A DNA stretch of 21,601 nt, taken from positions 1 through 21,601 of the forward strand of contig JAIXRB010000011.1 of the NCBI GenBank assembly GCA_027485405.1, read 5' to 3'. Below the pieces are notes generated by a model. It was not told the origin of the DNA. It ran no database searches and was given only the letters and a program-made list of their open reading frames with translations. The position numbers and the translations under genes are program-made. Source of the DNA: Leptospiraceae bacterium. Its GTDB lineage: Bacteria > Spirochaetota > Leptospiria > Leptospirales > Leptospiraceae. Positions 7,601 through 15,004 of the stretch are shown piece after piece; the stretch's first letter is position 1; the number at the start of each line of letters is the position of its first letter.

Positions 7601-8454
7601 TTCTCCCACCTACTCGGTAGAGTCTTAAGCCACTGGATCAAAAAAAACGTTACTGAGGCAAAATACAATGAAATCAAAAAAAATGAAAGAAACGAATCCA
7701 AGTCTATCCAAACAATGATGTAAGCACAAGATAAAATGAGAAAAGCAAAACAAAGAATTACAAGACCGACAAAATACTGGTAAACAAAGTAAAATAGAGT
7801 AAAGAAACCAAAGAGGCTCAAAAGTCCCAAAAAGGTAGTCAATTTATAGGTTAGATGATTCCAATCATGAAATATGCCACTGATTAACTCAGTTAAAATC
7901 AAAAGTACAACTAGGGAAAAGAAGTAACTTTCCAAGAAAGGGTATCGTTTTCGAAATATGAGTTCGGAGAACTGACGGAATCCAAAAAAGAGAAAAACAT
8001 TCCATAGAATTAAGGGAATAAACAAGAAGGAATCTAAGCTAACGTAATAGATCTCACTAAAAAACAAGGAAATGGAAAGAGTTCCTAAATGCAACCAAGG
8101 GAAAACAGAGAGTACGGAGAGGGAGGAAAAAACGAAAGGAGCGCTAAAGACAAGCCAAGCAAAAAAAAGATAGAAAGAGTTAGCGCCTGTTTGGTATGTT
8201 TGCCCGAATACAAATAGAATTTGGCCAATCAACATAACAGAAACCAGGTAAGAGAGTTCTTTTTTTTGGGATTCGCCCCGGCTAAAAATCGAGTAAATGG
8301 TTGAGGCAAATAAAGTGAGAAAAAGAATCCCAAATTTCCCGAATTTTGGCAAATCCTGCCAATGAAAGGCAAAGAAAAAGATGATGCCGACTAAACTAAA
8401 AATTGTTCCAAAGAGGCGGAGTTGGAATTGTAAAAAGAGAAGAAAGGATGTCAC
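7597..8454 (-). CDS. DUF2157-like polytopic membrane protein
   Basis: About 285 residues, with roughly nine hydrophobic segments. The N-terminal part, LVGIIFFFAFHWQDLPKFGK, matches the typical DUF2157 opening 'GxIL-FFA-NWxxLPxxxK', in which a Trp-containing loop follows the first membrane helix. The gene can begin with TTG at 8457 or GTG at 8454. I prefer the GTG, because it forms a GTGA four-base overlap with the stop of the signal-peptidase-like gene, as at the next two junctions. It is the second gene of the operon, followed by DUF4401-like and GDYXXLXY genes. DUF2157 proteins are uncharacterised; the conserved neighbourhood suggests the three products form one membrane complex, which is inference. 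Confidence 0.75.
   Translation of the reverse strand: MTSFLLFLQFQLRLFGTIFSLVGIIFFFAFHWQDLPKFGKFGILFLTLFASTIYSIFSRGESQKKELSYLVSVMLIGQILFVFGQTYQTGANSFYLFFAWLVFSAPFVFSSLSVLSVFPWLHLGTLSISLFFSEIYYVSLDSFLFIPLILWNVFLFFGFRQFSELIFRKRYPFLESYFFSLVVLLILTELISGIFHDWNHLTYKLTTFLGLLSLFGFFTLFYFVYQYFVGLVILCFAFLILSCAYIIVWIDLDSFLSFFLISLYFASVTFFLIQWLKTLPSRWEK
7606..7611 (-). promoter_or_regulatory. Ribosome-binding site deciding the DUF4401-like start
   Basis: On the minus strand the bases read AGGTGG, five of six matching AGGAGG, five bases before the ATG at 7600. This supports that ATG over the GTG at 7609, which overlaps the site itself. Confidence 0.55.
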
Positions 8455-8975
8455 CAAACTTTGCCTTTTACTTCTGCGTCGGGAATAAATCCAAGCTCCC
8501 TGGAATCGATTCCTTCTTCTAAGTTATCAGCTAGAATGTAAAAGGTTTTTTCTGGCACAATGCGGGGCTCGGTATGGTCCGACTGAGATTTTTCTTTAGG
8601 GAGAATTGTAATTTTGTCTTTGGTTAAAAAGGGGAAAAGAACTGGATCGAGCGGCAATCCGTTGCGATAGGGAATTCTACTTTTGATTTCTATTCTGTCC
8701 CCTGGCTTTCCTACAATTCTGCCAATAAAATAACGATCGGTGATGTCCTTGGGTTCTACATAAACCAAATCACCAACTAGCAAAGCCTTTTGGGAAAACC
8801 ATTTGCGAATATAAACAGTCTTGCCTTTGGGAAGAGTTGGGCTCATATGAGAATTGGAAATAGAAATGGGGACAATCACCGAATGCTGAAAGAACAGTGC
8901 AATCAGGACTCCCAATGCAAGGGGAATGCCCCAGGGCAGAAGAATTGTTGAAAAAGTTGAAGAGGATCGTCGCAT
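8451..8975 (-). CDS. Signal peptidase I-like (S26) protein lacking the catalytic Ser and Lys
   Basis: A 174-residue protein with one N-terminal membrane helix (about residues 8-28) and an S26-type periplasmic fold. Three S26 boxes are recognisable: ISNSHMSPTL, IGRIVGKPGD, and ADNLEEGIDSRELGF. Aligned to active bacterial enzymes ('PSGSMxPTL', 'IKRVIGLPGD', 'GDNRxxSxDSRxxG'), the nucleophilic Ser just before Met is His43 and the general-base Lys before Arg is Gly85. The structural PGD (91-93), DN (150-151) and DSR (157-159) are kept. It is therefore probably an inactive homologue, unless Ser42 or Ser45 substitutes. I chose the ATG at 8975 because TAGGG stands six bases before it; an ATG at 9017 would add 14 residues, has no ribosome-binding site and would leave nine bases to uvrC. 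It heads the operon with the DUF2157-like gene (GTGA overlap). A separate active LepB is expected elsewhere in the genome. Confidence 0.8.
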   Translation of the reverse strand: MRRSSSTFSTILLPWGIPLALGVLIALFFQHSVIVPISISNSHMSPTLPKGKTVYIRKWFSQKALLVGDLVYVEPKDITDRYFIGRIVGKPGDRIEIKSRIPYRNGLPLDPVLFPFLTKDKITILPKEKSQSDHTEPRIVPEKTFYILADNLEEGIDSRELGFIPDAEVKGKVW

Positions 8976-8981
8976 TGATTG

Positions 8982-8986
8982 CCCTA
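8982..8986 (-). promoter_or_regulatory. Ribosome-binding site deciding the signal-peptidase-like start
   Basis: TAGGG on the minus strand, six bases before the ATG at 8975. No comparable sequence precedes the longer ATG at 9017, so this site favours the shorter protein and leaves a 51-base divergent promoter region between this operon and uvrC. Confidence 0.45.
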
Positions 8987-9026
8987 GATTCGAACGTCTA
9001 AAAGAATAATCAATCATTCTATATCT

Positions 9027-10853
9027 ATGGAGGAAACCACTCGAAACATACTTATTGAGAAACTCAAAAACCTGGGCAAGGAATCGGGTTGCTACCTTTG
9101 GAAAGACCAGAAAGGGGAAGTAATCTACGTCGGAAAAGCAATCAAGCTAGAATCTAGAATCCGAAGTTACTTAAATCCCAACCTATCAGACAAGAAAACC
9201 CAGTTTCTCCAGTCAGAGATTGCAGATTTAGATTGGGTGGTTACCCAAAATGAAACAGATGCTCTTATATTAGAAGCGACCTTAATTAAAAAACACAATC
9301 CCAGATACAATGTAAGGCTCAAAGATGACAAAAGGTATCCATTTATTTCAGTTAGTCTGAGTGAAATGTATCCAATGGTTTTTTTAACTAGGAAGGCTAG
9401 GGATAACGGTGATAAATACTTTGGGCCGTTTACTGATGTTCAGGCGGCAAGAAACACCTTAGAGTTGATTCATAAGATATTCCCTATCCGAAAAACCAAA
9501 CTAAAACTCCCTCAATCCAAACCTCTCAGACCATGTTTGAATTTTCATATGGGTCGTTGTCTTGGACCCTGCCAAGGAAATGTTTCTCCAGAGGAATATA
9601 AAAAGGTAGTAGATCAGGTTCTCAAATTCCTAGAGGGAAACAAAGACAATTTGATCCAAGAAATCAAATTGGAAATGCAAAAGGCATCAGATGCTCTGGA
9701 ATTTGAACGAGCAATTCATTTACGAAATCGTATCGATTCCATCCAGAAAACTAGACAAAAGCAAATGGTAGTTAGTATAGATGGCGGGGACGAAGATATC
9801 GTAGCTTTGGCTGTGAAAGAAAACGAAGGCCAGATTTTGGTTTTAGAAGTAAGAGAGGGAAGGCTTGAATCAAAAAAAACCTTTCCATTCACTGGTTTAC
9901 TGTATGCTTCTGTTCCAGAAATCATTGAAGCTTTTCTCCGCGATTATTATCTAAAATTGGAAAAATTACCTGGGGAAATAGTTTTACCTATTGCGGCAAA
10001 GAAAGAATACGAATCTTTTTTACAGGCACTCCAGATCAAAAACGGGTTCTTACCGAAGTTGAAATTTCCATCTTCTGGTAGGAAAATGTCAATGCTGCGA
10101 CTTGCTGAGAAAAATGCGGAATTGAGCTTAACAGAGCGAATTTTGGCAACAAAATTCAGAGATAGAACAGATGCATTGCGGGAACTAAAAGAGAATTTAA
10201 ATCTTTTGGAGATACCGAGAATCATTGAATGCTATGATATTTCCCATTTCCAAGGGAAAGAACCCGTTGCAAGTGGAGTTATGTTTGTGGATGGTAAACC
10301 TTTGAAATCTGGCTATCGACATTATCGAATGCGAGGATATGATGGTATCAATGATCCAGGGATGATGCACGAAGTTTTGGGTAGACGACTGACTCGCCTT
10401 TTGAATGAAGGTGGGGAACTTCCTCATTTAATCATCATCGACGGCGGTCTCACTCAATTGCAGAGAGCCGCAGAAGTTGCCCAAGCTTTAGAACTCGGAA
10501 ATCTAGCAATGGTTGGTTTAGCAAAGAAGAGAGAGGAAATTTATTTTCCAGGTGAAAAGAACCCTTATTCCTTTGATAAAAATTCACCCATGATGCGACT
10601 CATGCGAAATATCCGAGATGAGGCTCACCGATTCGGTGTCACCTACCAGAGATTGAGGCGAACTAAAGTTTCATTTCGTTCCATTCTGGATGAGATTCCA
10701 GATATTGGTCTCAAACGAAAAAAGACTTTGCTTCGGTTTTTTTATTCGCATCCAGACCAAAATGCAATTTCCACACAAGATTTACTGAGTTTAGAAGGGA
10801 TCGGTCCTGTTTTAGCAGAAAAAATAGTGAAAACCTTAAAAAACCGAAACTAA
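9027..10853 (+). CDS. uvrC: UvrABC excinuclease subunit C
   Basis: The dual-incision nuclease of nucleotide excision repair, 608 residues, full length for the family. The N-terminal GIY-YIG nuclease, responsible for the 3' cut, shows GCYLW near residue 21 and VIYVGKA at 32-38. A Cys-rich segment (C170, C178, C182) follows. The UVR domain that contacts UvrB is at about 207-241 (ALEFERAIHLRNRID). The RNase H-like 5'-cut domain has YDISH (D404), D443, IIIDGG (D472) and DEAHRF (H534), matching the catalytic set of E. coli UvrC. Tandem helix-hairpin-helix motifs close the chain (IPDIGLKRKKTLLRFF and LEGIGPVLAEKIV). The first of the four Cys that bind the iron-sulfur cluster in E. coli UvrC appears to be Thr157. 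No ribosome-binding site precedes the ATG. The gene is divergent from the signal-peptidase-like operon and 39 bases before the lamin-tail lipoprotein gene. Confidence 0.97.
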   Translation: MEETTRNILIEKLKNLGKESGCYLWKDQKGEVIYVGKAIKLESRIRSYLNPNLSDKKTQFLQSEIADLDWVVTQNETDALILEATLIKKHNPRYNVRLKDDKRYPFISVSLSEMYPMVFLTRKARDNGDKYFGPFTDVQAARNTLELIHKIFPIRKTKLKLPQSKPLRPCLNFHMGRCLGPCQGNVSPEEYKKVVDQVLKFLEGNKDNLIQEIKLEMQKASDALEFERAIHLRNRIDSIQKTRQKQMVVSIDGGDEDIVALAVKENEGQILVLEVREGRLESKKTFPFTGLLYASVPEIIEAFLRDYYLKLEKLPGEIVLPIAAKKEYESFLQALQIKNGFLPKLKFPSSGRKMSMLRLAEKNAELSLTERILATKFRDRTDALRELKENLNLLEIPRIIECYDISHFQGKEPVASGVMFVDGKPLKSGYRHYRMRGYDGINDPGMMHEVLGRRLTRLLNEGGELPHLIIIDGGLTQLQRAAEVAQALELGNLAMVGLAKKREEIYFPGEKNPYSFDKNSPMMRLMRNIRDEAHRFGVTYQRLRRTKVSFRSILDEIPDIGLKRKKTLLRFFYSHPDQNAISTQDLLSLEGIGPVLAEKIVKTLKNRN

Positions 10854-10892
10854 AGAAAGCCAGAATGAATAGTTCTTTGCCATTTATGGGCA

Positions 10893-13670
10893 ATGAAATT
10901 GAAAATCGGCTTTGTCCCAAATTTCTTAGTTTGCCTGCTCTGGTTTTGCAATCCCAAACAAGAGTCCTATTCACAAATTCTACCAGATCTTTTGATTCCG
11001 ATAGAAGAAAAAATAAAAGTAGAATTCCAATATGGTGAAATTTCTGAACTAAAATCGTTTGATTCTAATTTTTTTTCGTATAGCAAAGAACTAAACAAGC
11101 TTTGTTTCCTTTCTAAACCGAATTTCTTTTATCCGTTAGATTCTGGATTTAAATTCACTGTCTGCCGTTCGGTGAACAAAGATGAAACGAAAGATTGGAA
11201 TGATCTTTGGGACAATGATGATTTTCTCTTTCACTATGAATTTGGCGATATTCAATTTGAAAAAATTAGAAAATCCGAATGGGAAAATCAAAAGAAAGCT
11301 CTTTCCACTAAGGAGTTCTGGAAAGAAGGGAGATTGCATACTGGGGAAAGAACAATCTCTAGTTTTGCCCTTCCAGATGGCGAGCTTTATCGTGATAGTA
11401 TTGGAATTTGTCATTTCGCGTTTCCTACCGTTTCTCTTGAAACAATTAATACGCTTCAGATTTTGCGGTTCCCTTGTCCTTCTTGGAATTCGGATCTAGT
11501 TTTATCACAAAACAAAAAATATTTGGATTCCTGCGTTCCAGGTCTTCCTAGTTTAACGGAAAGTTTTCGCCATAGTGAATCCAAGTTGGGAAGGTATCTC
11601 GAATTTCAAAATGAGACCTCTCTTCCTCTTTGCCCCAGTCGAAGAGAACTGGAATTTGTTTCCGGAGATGGAAAAAGCAATAAAGCAACCATCGAATTTC
11701 CGTTACTTCCCCCAAACGGAATTGTTCTTTTTCGAATCAATTCAGGGATAGCGGGCGATCCCCTAGATGAAAAATTGAGTTTGGAGATTGGAAAAAACGG
11801 AAACTGGAAGTTGGGAGAGGCCGTTTTTTATGAAAAAACCTTTTCTTTCCGACATGGGAGCGAGTTTTTTTCTCAATCCCGAAATGGAGATGCCTGCGCT
11901 GAGCAATGGAATTTCTACAAAACAAAAGAAGCGTTTTGTGGCAATCCTGGACTGCCCAATCGAATCCGTGAATCTATTGCTACTGCCTCTCCACTTCCTG
12001 CTTGCGATCCATCTAAAATCCAGCTAACAGAATTTTATCCTGGCGATGACCGCGGCAATCCCATGTTTCTGGAATGGAAATCGAATGCTGAGACGGCATG
12101 CGATGCGTCCGATTTAGAAATCAATTTCCAGGGGGATTCATTTCCTTGGAGTGCAAAAGAAGATAGATGGGAACCCAATCAAATTGTAGTTCTTTCCGCA
12201 TTTAGCTTTGAGGGTTGGGGATTCTCTTCCAAAGTTAGGGGACTCAGTACCCGTAGAATTGATTTTGGATACCCTGATCTAGCTTGGAAAAGTCGGAAGA
12301 AGGAGTCCACTGTTTCAATTTTTCCTGCCGGTCTTCCCATCCCTATAATCAAAAAACTCCAAGGACCAAGTTTCTCCCTTCTTCCAGATGGAAAAGGAAA
12401 CTGGTTTCCGTATCCGTCGAATACCCCGGGTTCTGCGTCTATTTTTGACAAAGACTCTTTAGACTCTCTATCTATTTCGGAAATTTATTTGGAATCTGGG
12501 TTTGATGGGATTCGGACAAGCCCAGAAGATAGGTTTCTCGAATTTCAATCTCCTTTAAACAAAGAAGGGTTTTTTACATTTAAACTCACCAAACGAGGTA
12601 AAGAAGAGAGTTTTATCTCTTACAAACCTCTAGGAGACGATTTTATAGTTCTGAGCAATAGAGCAAAGAACTGTTTGCCTGACGGTTTTTTCATTCTTCC
12701 TGATGGAACTTTGACTGCAGAAGACTTAGAGATACAAACTTCTACTGAAAGCGACTGGGTTTATAAGCATAGATTTTGGGGGGATTTTGGGCGACGCAGT
12801 TTTCACCCAGAAAGATCTCCTTTTTTCTATTCCGTTCACTCATCTAGTCATTCCAGCTTTGAACCAAGGTGTCGAGATTTTGTGTTTGCAAGCCCTGGTT
12901 TCTCAAGCAGAAAGGTGAACCGTGTTAAATCTACTCTTTCGGGTCAAAGGACTGTTTCCACCTATCATTTCGTAGAACCGCCAACCCAAGGAACCCATCG
13001 AGTGGGTAATGGAGAGAATTGGACAGCTTTTGAAGGTTTGACTCCACCAAACGTAAGCGACTTTGCGGAGGGCGAAGTGCTCTTTTCAGAATGGAATTTT
13101 TCTGCAAACAAAGAGTTTAGGATTCATAGAAAGGGTGACCTAGAGATAACCGCATTTTCACGCCATCCCAATGAATCGCAGAACGAATGGATTCGATTTT
13201 GCAATCGAAGTGGTAAGTCGCTTTCCCTTCAGAATCTATTCATTCGTGATGAAACTAGCTCCGACCGAATTGTTCCTTATGCGCAAAGGTTTCCAACCAC
13301 CCTGCCTCGAATGCGCCAAACACATTCAATGATTTTAAATTCGCTAGAGCTCCAAAGTGAAAGATGTGCCATTTTAGTTGATCCCGATGGCAGAGATTGG
13401 CGCTGGCCGATTGAGTTCTACCAAAATGATCTTTTACTAACAATTGTTTCGACATCCACTTTGGGAAATGGTCTGGCCATAGGAGAAAGCTTTTCCTTGG
13501 TAGATCAGTCGACAGCAAGGCCAAGAGTGCTTGCGACCCTTGGACAAATTAGTTCCAATTCCTTCTTTAGAATTGAGGAAAAGATTGGACAAGTGATTAC
13601 GCTTAAATCCAACACATTAGGTGATGAACCTTCCGATTATGTTCTTGTTTCTGAGGGCGATTTCCAATGA
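10893..13670 (+). CDS. Large envelope protein with repeated lamin-tail-like (LTD) segments
   Basis: A 925-residue exported protein. The N-terminus has basic residues, then a hydrophobic stretch ending LVCLLWFCNPKQ, so it is either a lipoprotein lipidated on C19 (with unusual Phe at -1) or has an uncleaved anchor. No enzyme motif is seen. The body contains at least four segments resembling lamin-tail (LTD) beta-sandwiches, which follow the pattern 'ISEhhxxG...FhEhxN...hxLxxhxh'. They are near residue 231 (RYLEFQNETSLPLCPSRREL), near 375 (LTEFYPGDDRGNPMFLEW), near 527 (ISEIYLESGFDG, then RFLEFQS), and after about 730 (NEWIRFCNRSGKSLSLQNL). Bacterial LTDs accompany secreted nucleases and phosphoesterases and are thought to bind surfaces, DNA or lipid. 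The stop overlaps the next start (ATGA) and a phospholipase-D homologue follows. The LTD assignment is by eye and moderately sure. Confidence 0.72.
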   Translation: MKLKIGFVPNFLVCLLWFCNPKQESYSQILPDLLIPIEEKIKVEFQYGEISELKSFDSNFFSYSKELNKLCFLSKPNFFYPLDSGFKFTVCRSVNKDETKDWNDLWDNDDFLFHYEFGDIQFEKIRKSEWENQKKALSTKEFWKEGRLHTGERTISSFALPDGELYRDSIGICHFAFPTVSLETINTLQILRFPCPSWNSDLVLSQNKKYLDSCVPGLPSLTESFRHSESKLGRYLEFQNETSLPLCPSRRELEFVSGDGKSNKATIEFPLLPPNGIVLFRINSGIAGDPLDEKLSLEIGKNGNWKLGEAVFYEKTFSFRHGSEFFSQSRNGDACAEQWNFYKTKEAFCGNPGLPNRIRESIATASPLPACDPSKIQLTEFYPGDDRGNPMFLEWKSNAETACDASDLEINFQGDSFPWSAKEDRWEPNQIVVLSAFSFEGWGFSSKVRGLSTRRIDFGYPDLAWKSRKKESTVSIFPAGLPIPIIKKLQGPSFSLLPDGKGNWFPYPSNTPGSASIFDKDSLDSLSISEIYLESGFDGIRTSPEDRFLEFQSPLNKEGFFTFKLTKRGKEESFISYKPLGDDFIVLSNRAKNCLPDGFFILPDGTLTAEDLEIQTSTESDWVYKHRFWGDFGRRSFHPERSPFFYSVHSSSHSSFEPRCRDFVFASPGFSSRKVNRVKSTLSGQRTVSTYHFVEPPTQGTHRVGNGENWTAFEGLTPPNVSDFAEGEVLFSEWNFSANKEFRIHRKGDLEITAFSRHPNESQNEWIRFCNRSGKSLSLQNLFIRDETSSDRIVPYAQRFPTTLPRMRQTHSMILNSLELQSERCAILVDPDGRDWRWPIEFYQNDLLLTIVSTSTLGNGLAIGESFSLVDQSTARPRVLATLGQISSNSFFRIEEKIGQVITLKSNTLGDEPSDYVLVSEGDFQ

Positions 13671-15004
13671 GAAAGCTCGCTCTAGTTTTAACCCTCTGTC
13701 TTGGAATCTGGGAACTTAGTGCCGAATCCAAATCTATCGAATTTGGATTGGAAACAATGTACTCTGACATCCAGGTCCTGAAAGGCAATCAGAGGGAAAT
13801 TCCAGGCTGGTTCTTGTCGCAAGGATTCGAAGAAATGCAATCAACTTCTTATCGGAATAGAGAGTCGCGTCCACTGATTGCCGCTTCGATGCACTTTGAT
13901 AACTCTAACGAATGGAATCGATCAGAAGGAAAGCTTTACATTGCAAAGGGGCAGAGTGATTCTCCAAGACTACTATTGGATAGAAATGCTTATACCGCCT
14001 TTCCATTATTCTCTTACATGCTAGGCGTAGGAAGAAGAGAAAATAGATTTCATACTTCACCATTCCAAGGATATGCGGATGGGACGGATGGATTATTTCT
14101 GGAAAAAAGCAGTGCTAGGGGTTTACTTCAAATTTCTTTGTATGATCATTATTCTGGCTTCCAATTGTTCGAGAAAGAAATCTATAGAAAAGCTACTACC
14201 ACAAGCGAGGGTTTTCGTAGAAGGCATGGAATCGGTTATACGACACTAGGGGATTTCCGTTTTTCCATCGGTTGGCAAATCATTCTACCGGGTTCTTTTG
14301 GTCGCTTAAGCCAAGAGAACACGCAAAAGAAAACAGAACAAGGTGGAGATGGGGATTTTATTCATTCGGCAAACTTGGGGTTACAAAAGGATTGGAAATC
14401 TTTTCGAGTCTTTGGTCAGTTCTTTTATACTAAGGGTAGAGATAGAATCGAAGGAAAGACTCTCGTTATACAAGGAGAAGCTATCCAGCTGGGTTTTGAA
14501 TACCAAGTAAAACAGTATAAGCTCCGATGGGCAAGCCATATAAGCGACGACGATGCCAGAAAAGAGGGGAACCAGATTGAGAAAGTGGGGCATATTGGGA
14601 CAGGAGCACATTTTGGTTCGACTCCCTTTCTTTCTCAGATCCTCCAAGTTTACCCAGGTTCTTGGTTCCAAAGCCAAGGTTTAGAAAGAAGCCCAACCTG
14701 GGCTAAAGGAAGATCTTACGGAGTTTACTCAGAAGTTTTCTTTGACACTCAATTCAGCGTCTTTCACTTTCAATTGTTCGGTGGATACTATGTCCCCAGA
14801 AAAAGAACGGGTGATTCAGAAGGACGACTCAGCTTAAAACGAGAAAACTACGAGGGTCTTTTTCTTTTAGAAACTGGATTTGGCTTGGAATGGAAAGAAT
14901 CGGATTCTTATCAAATTGGATTCCTTATTTCGCAATTGAATTCTGACCAAATTTCAAACCTGCAAGGGAGTTTTGCTAGTTTCTACGGAAGGGTAGCTTT
15001 ATGA
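13667..15004 (+). CDS. Predicted outer-membrane beta-barrel protein
   Basis: I do not recognise a named family. The 445-residue product has a signal peptide (MRKLALVLTLCLGIWELSA) with likely cleavage after A19. After that there is no long hydrophobic helix. Instead there are many 9-12 residue stretches with alternating hydrophobic and aromatic residues, such as FRFSIGWQIIL, SFRVFGQFFYT, FSVFHFQLFGGYYV and YQIGFLISQL, separated by polar, charged turns. The chain ends in another such strand (FASFYGRVAL). This is the profile of an outer-membrane beta-barrel of 12-16 strands. The start ATG overlaps the previous stop by four bases (ATGA) and has GAGGG about nine bases upstream. The gene overlaps the following PLD gene in the same way, so the three are made together. 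A role as exporter or anchor for the neighbouring lipoproteins is only inference. Confidence 0.7.
   Translation: MRKLALVLTLCLGIWELSAESKSIEFGLETMYSDIQVLKGNQREIPGWFLSQGFEEMQSTSYRNRESRPLIAASMHFDNSNEWNRSEGKLYIAKGQSDSPRLLLDRNAYTAFPLFSYMLGVGRRENRFHTSPFQGYADGTDGLFLEKSSARGLLQISLYDHYSGFQLFEKEIYRKATTTSEGFRRRHGIGYTTLGDFRFSIGWQIILPGSFGRLSQENTQKKTEQGGDGDFIHSANLGLQKDWKSFRVFGQFFYTKGRDRIEGKTLVIQGEAIQLGFEYQVKQYKLRWASHISDDDARKEGNQIEKVGHIGTGAHFGSTPFLSQILQVYPGSWFQSQGLERSPTWAKGRSYGVYSEVFFDTQFSVFHFQLFGGYYVPRKRTGDSEGRLSLKRENYEGLFLLETGFGLEWKESDSYQIGFLISQLNSDQISNLQGSFASFYGRVAL

Noticed and set aside
8976..9026. Clear sigma-70 promoters in the gap between the signal-peptidase-like gene and uvrC.
   Set aside because: AATAAT at 9005-9010 resembles a -10 element on the plus strand, but no -35 sequence occurs at proper spacing, so I do not call a promoter although one must exist here.
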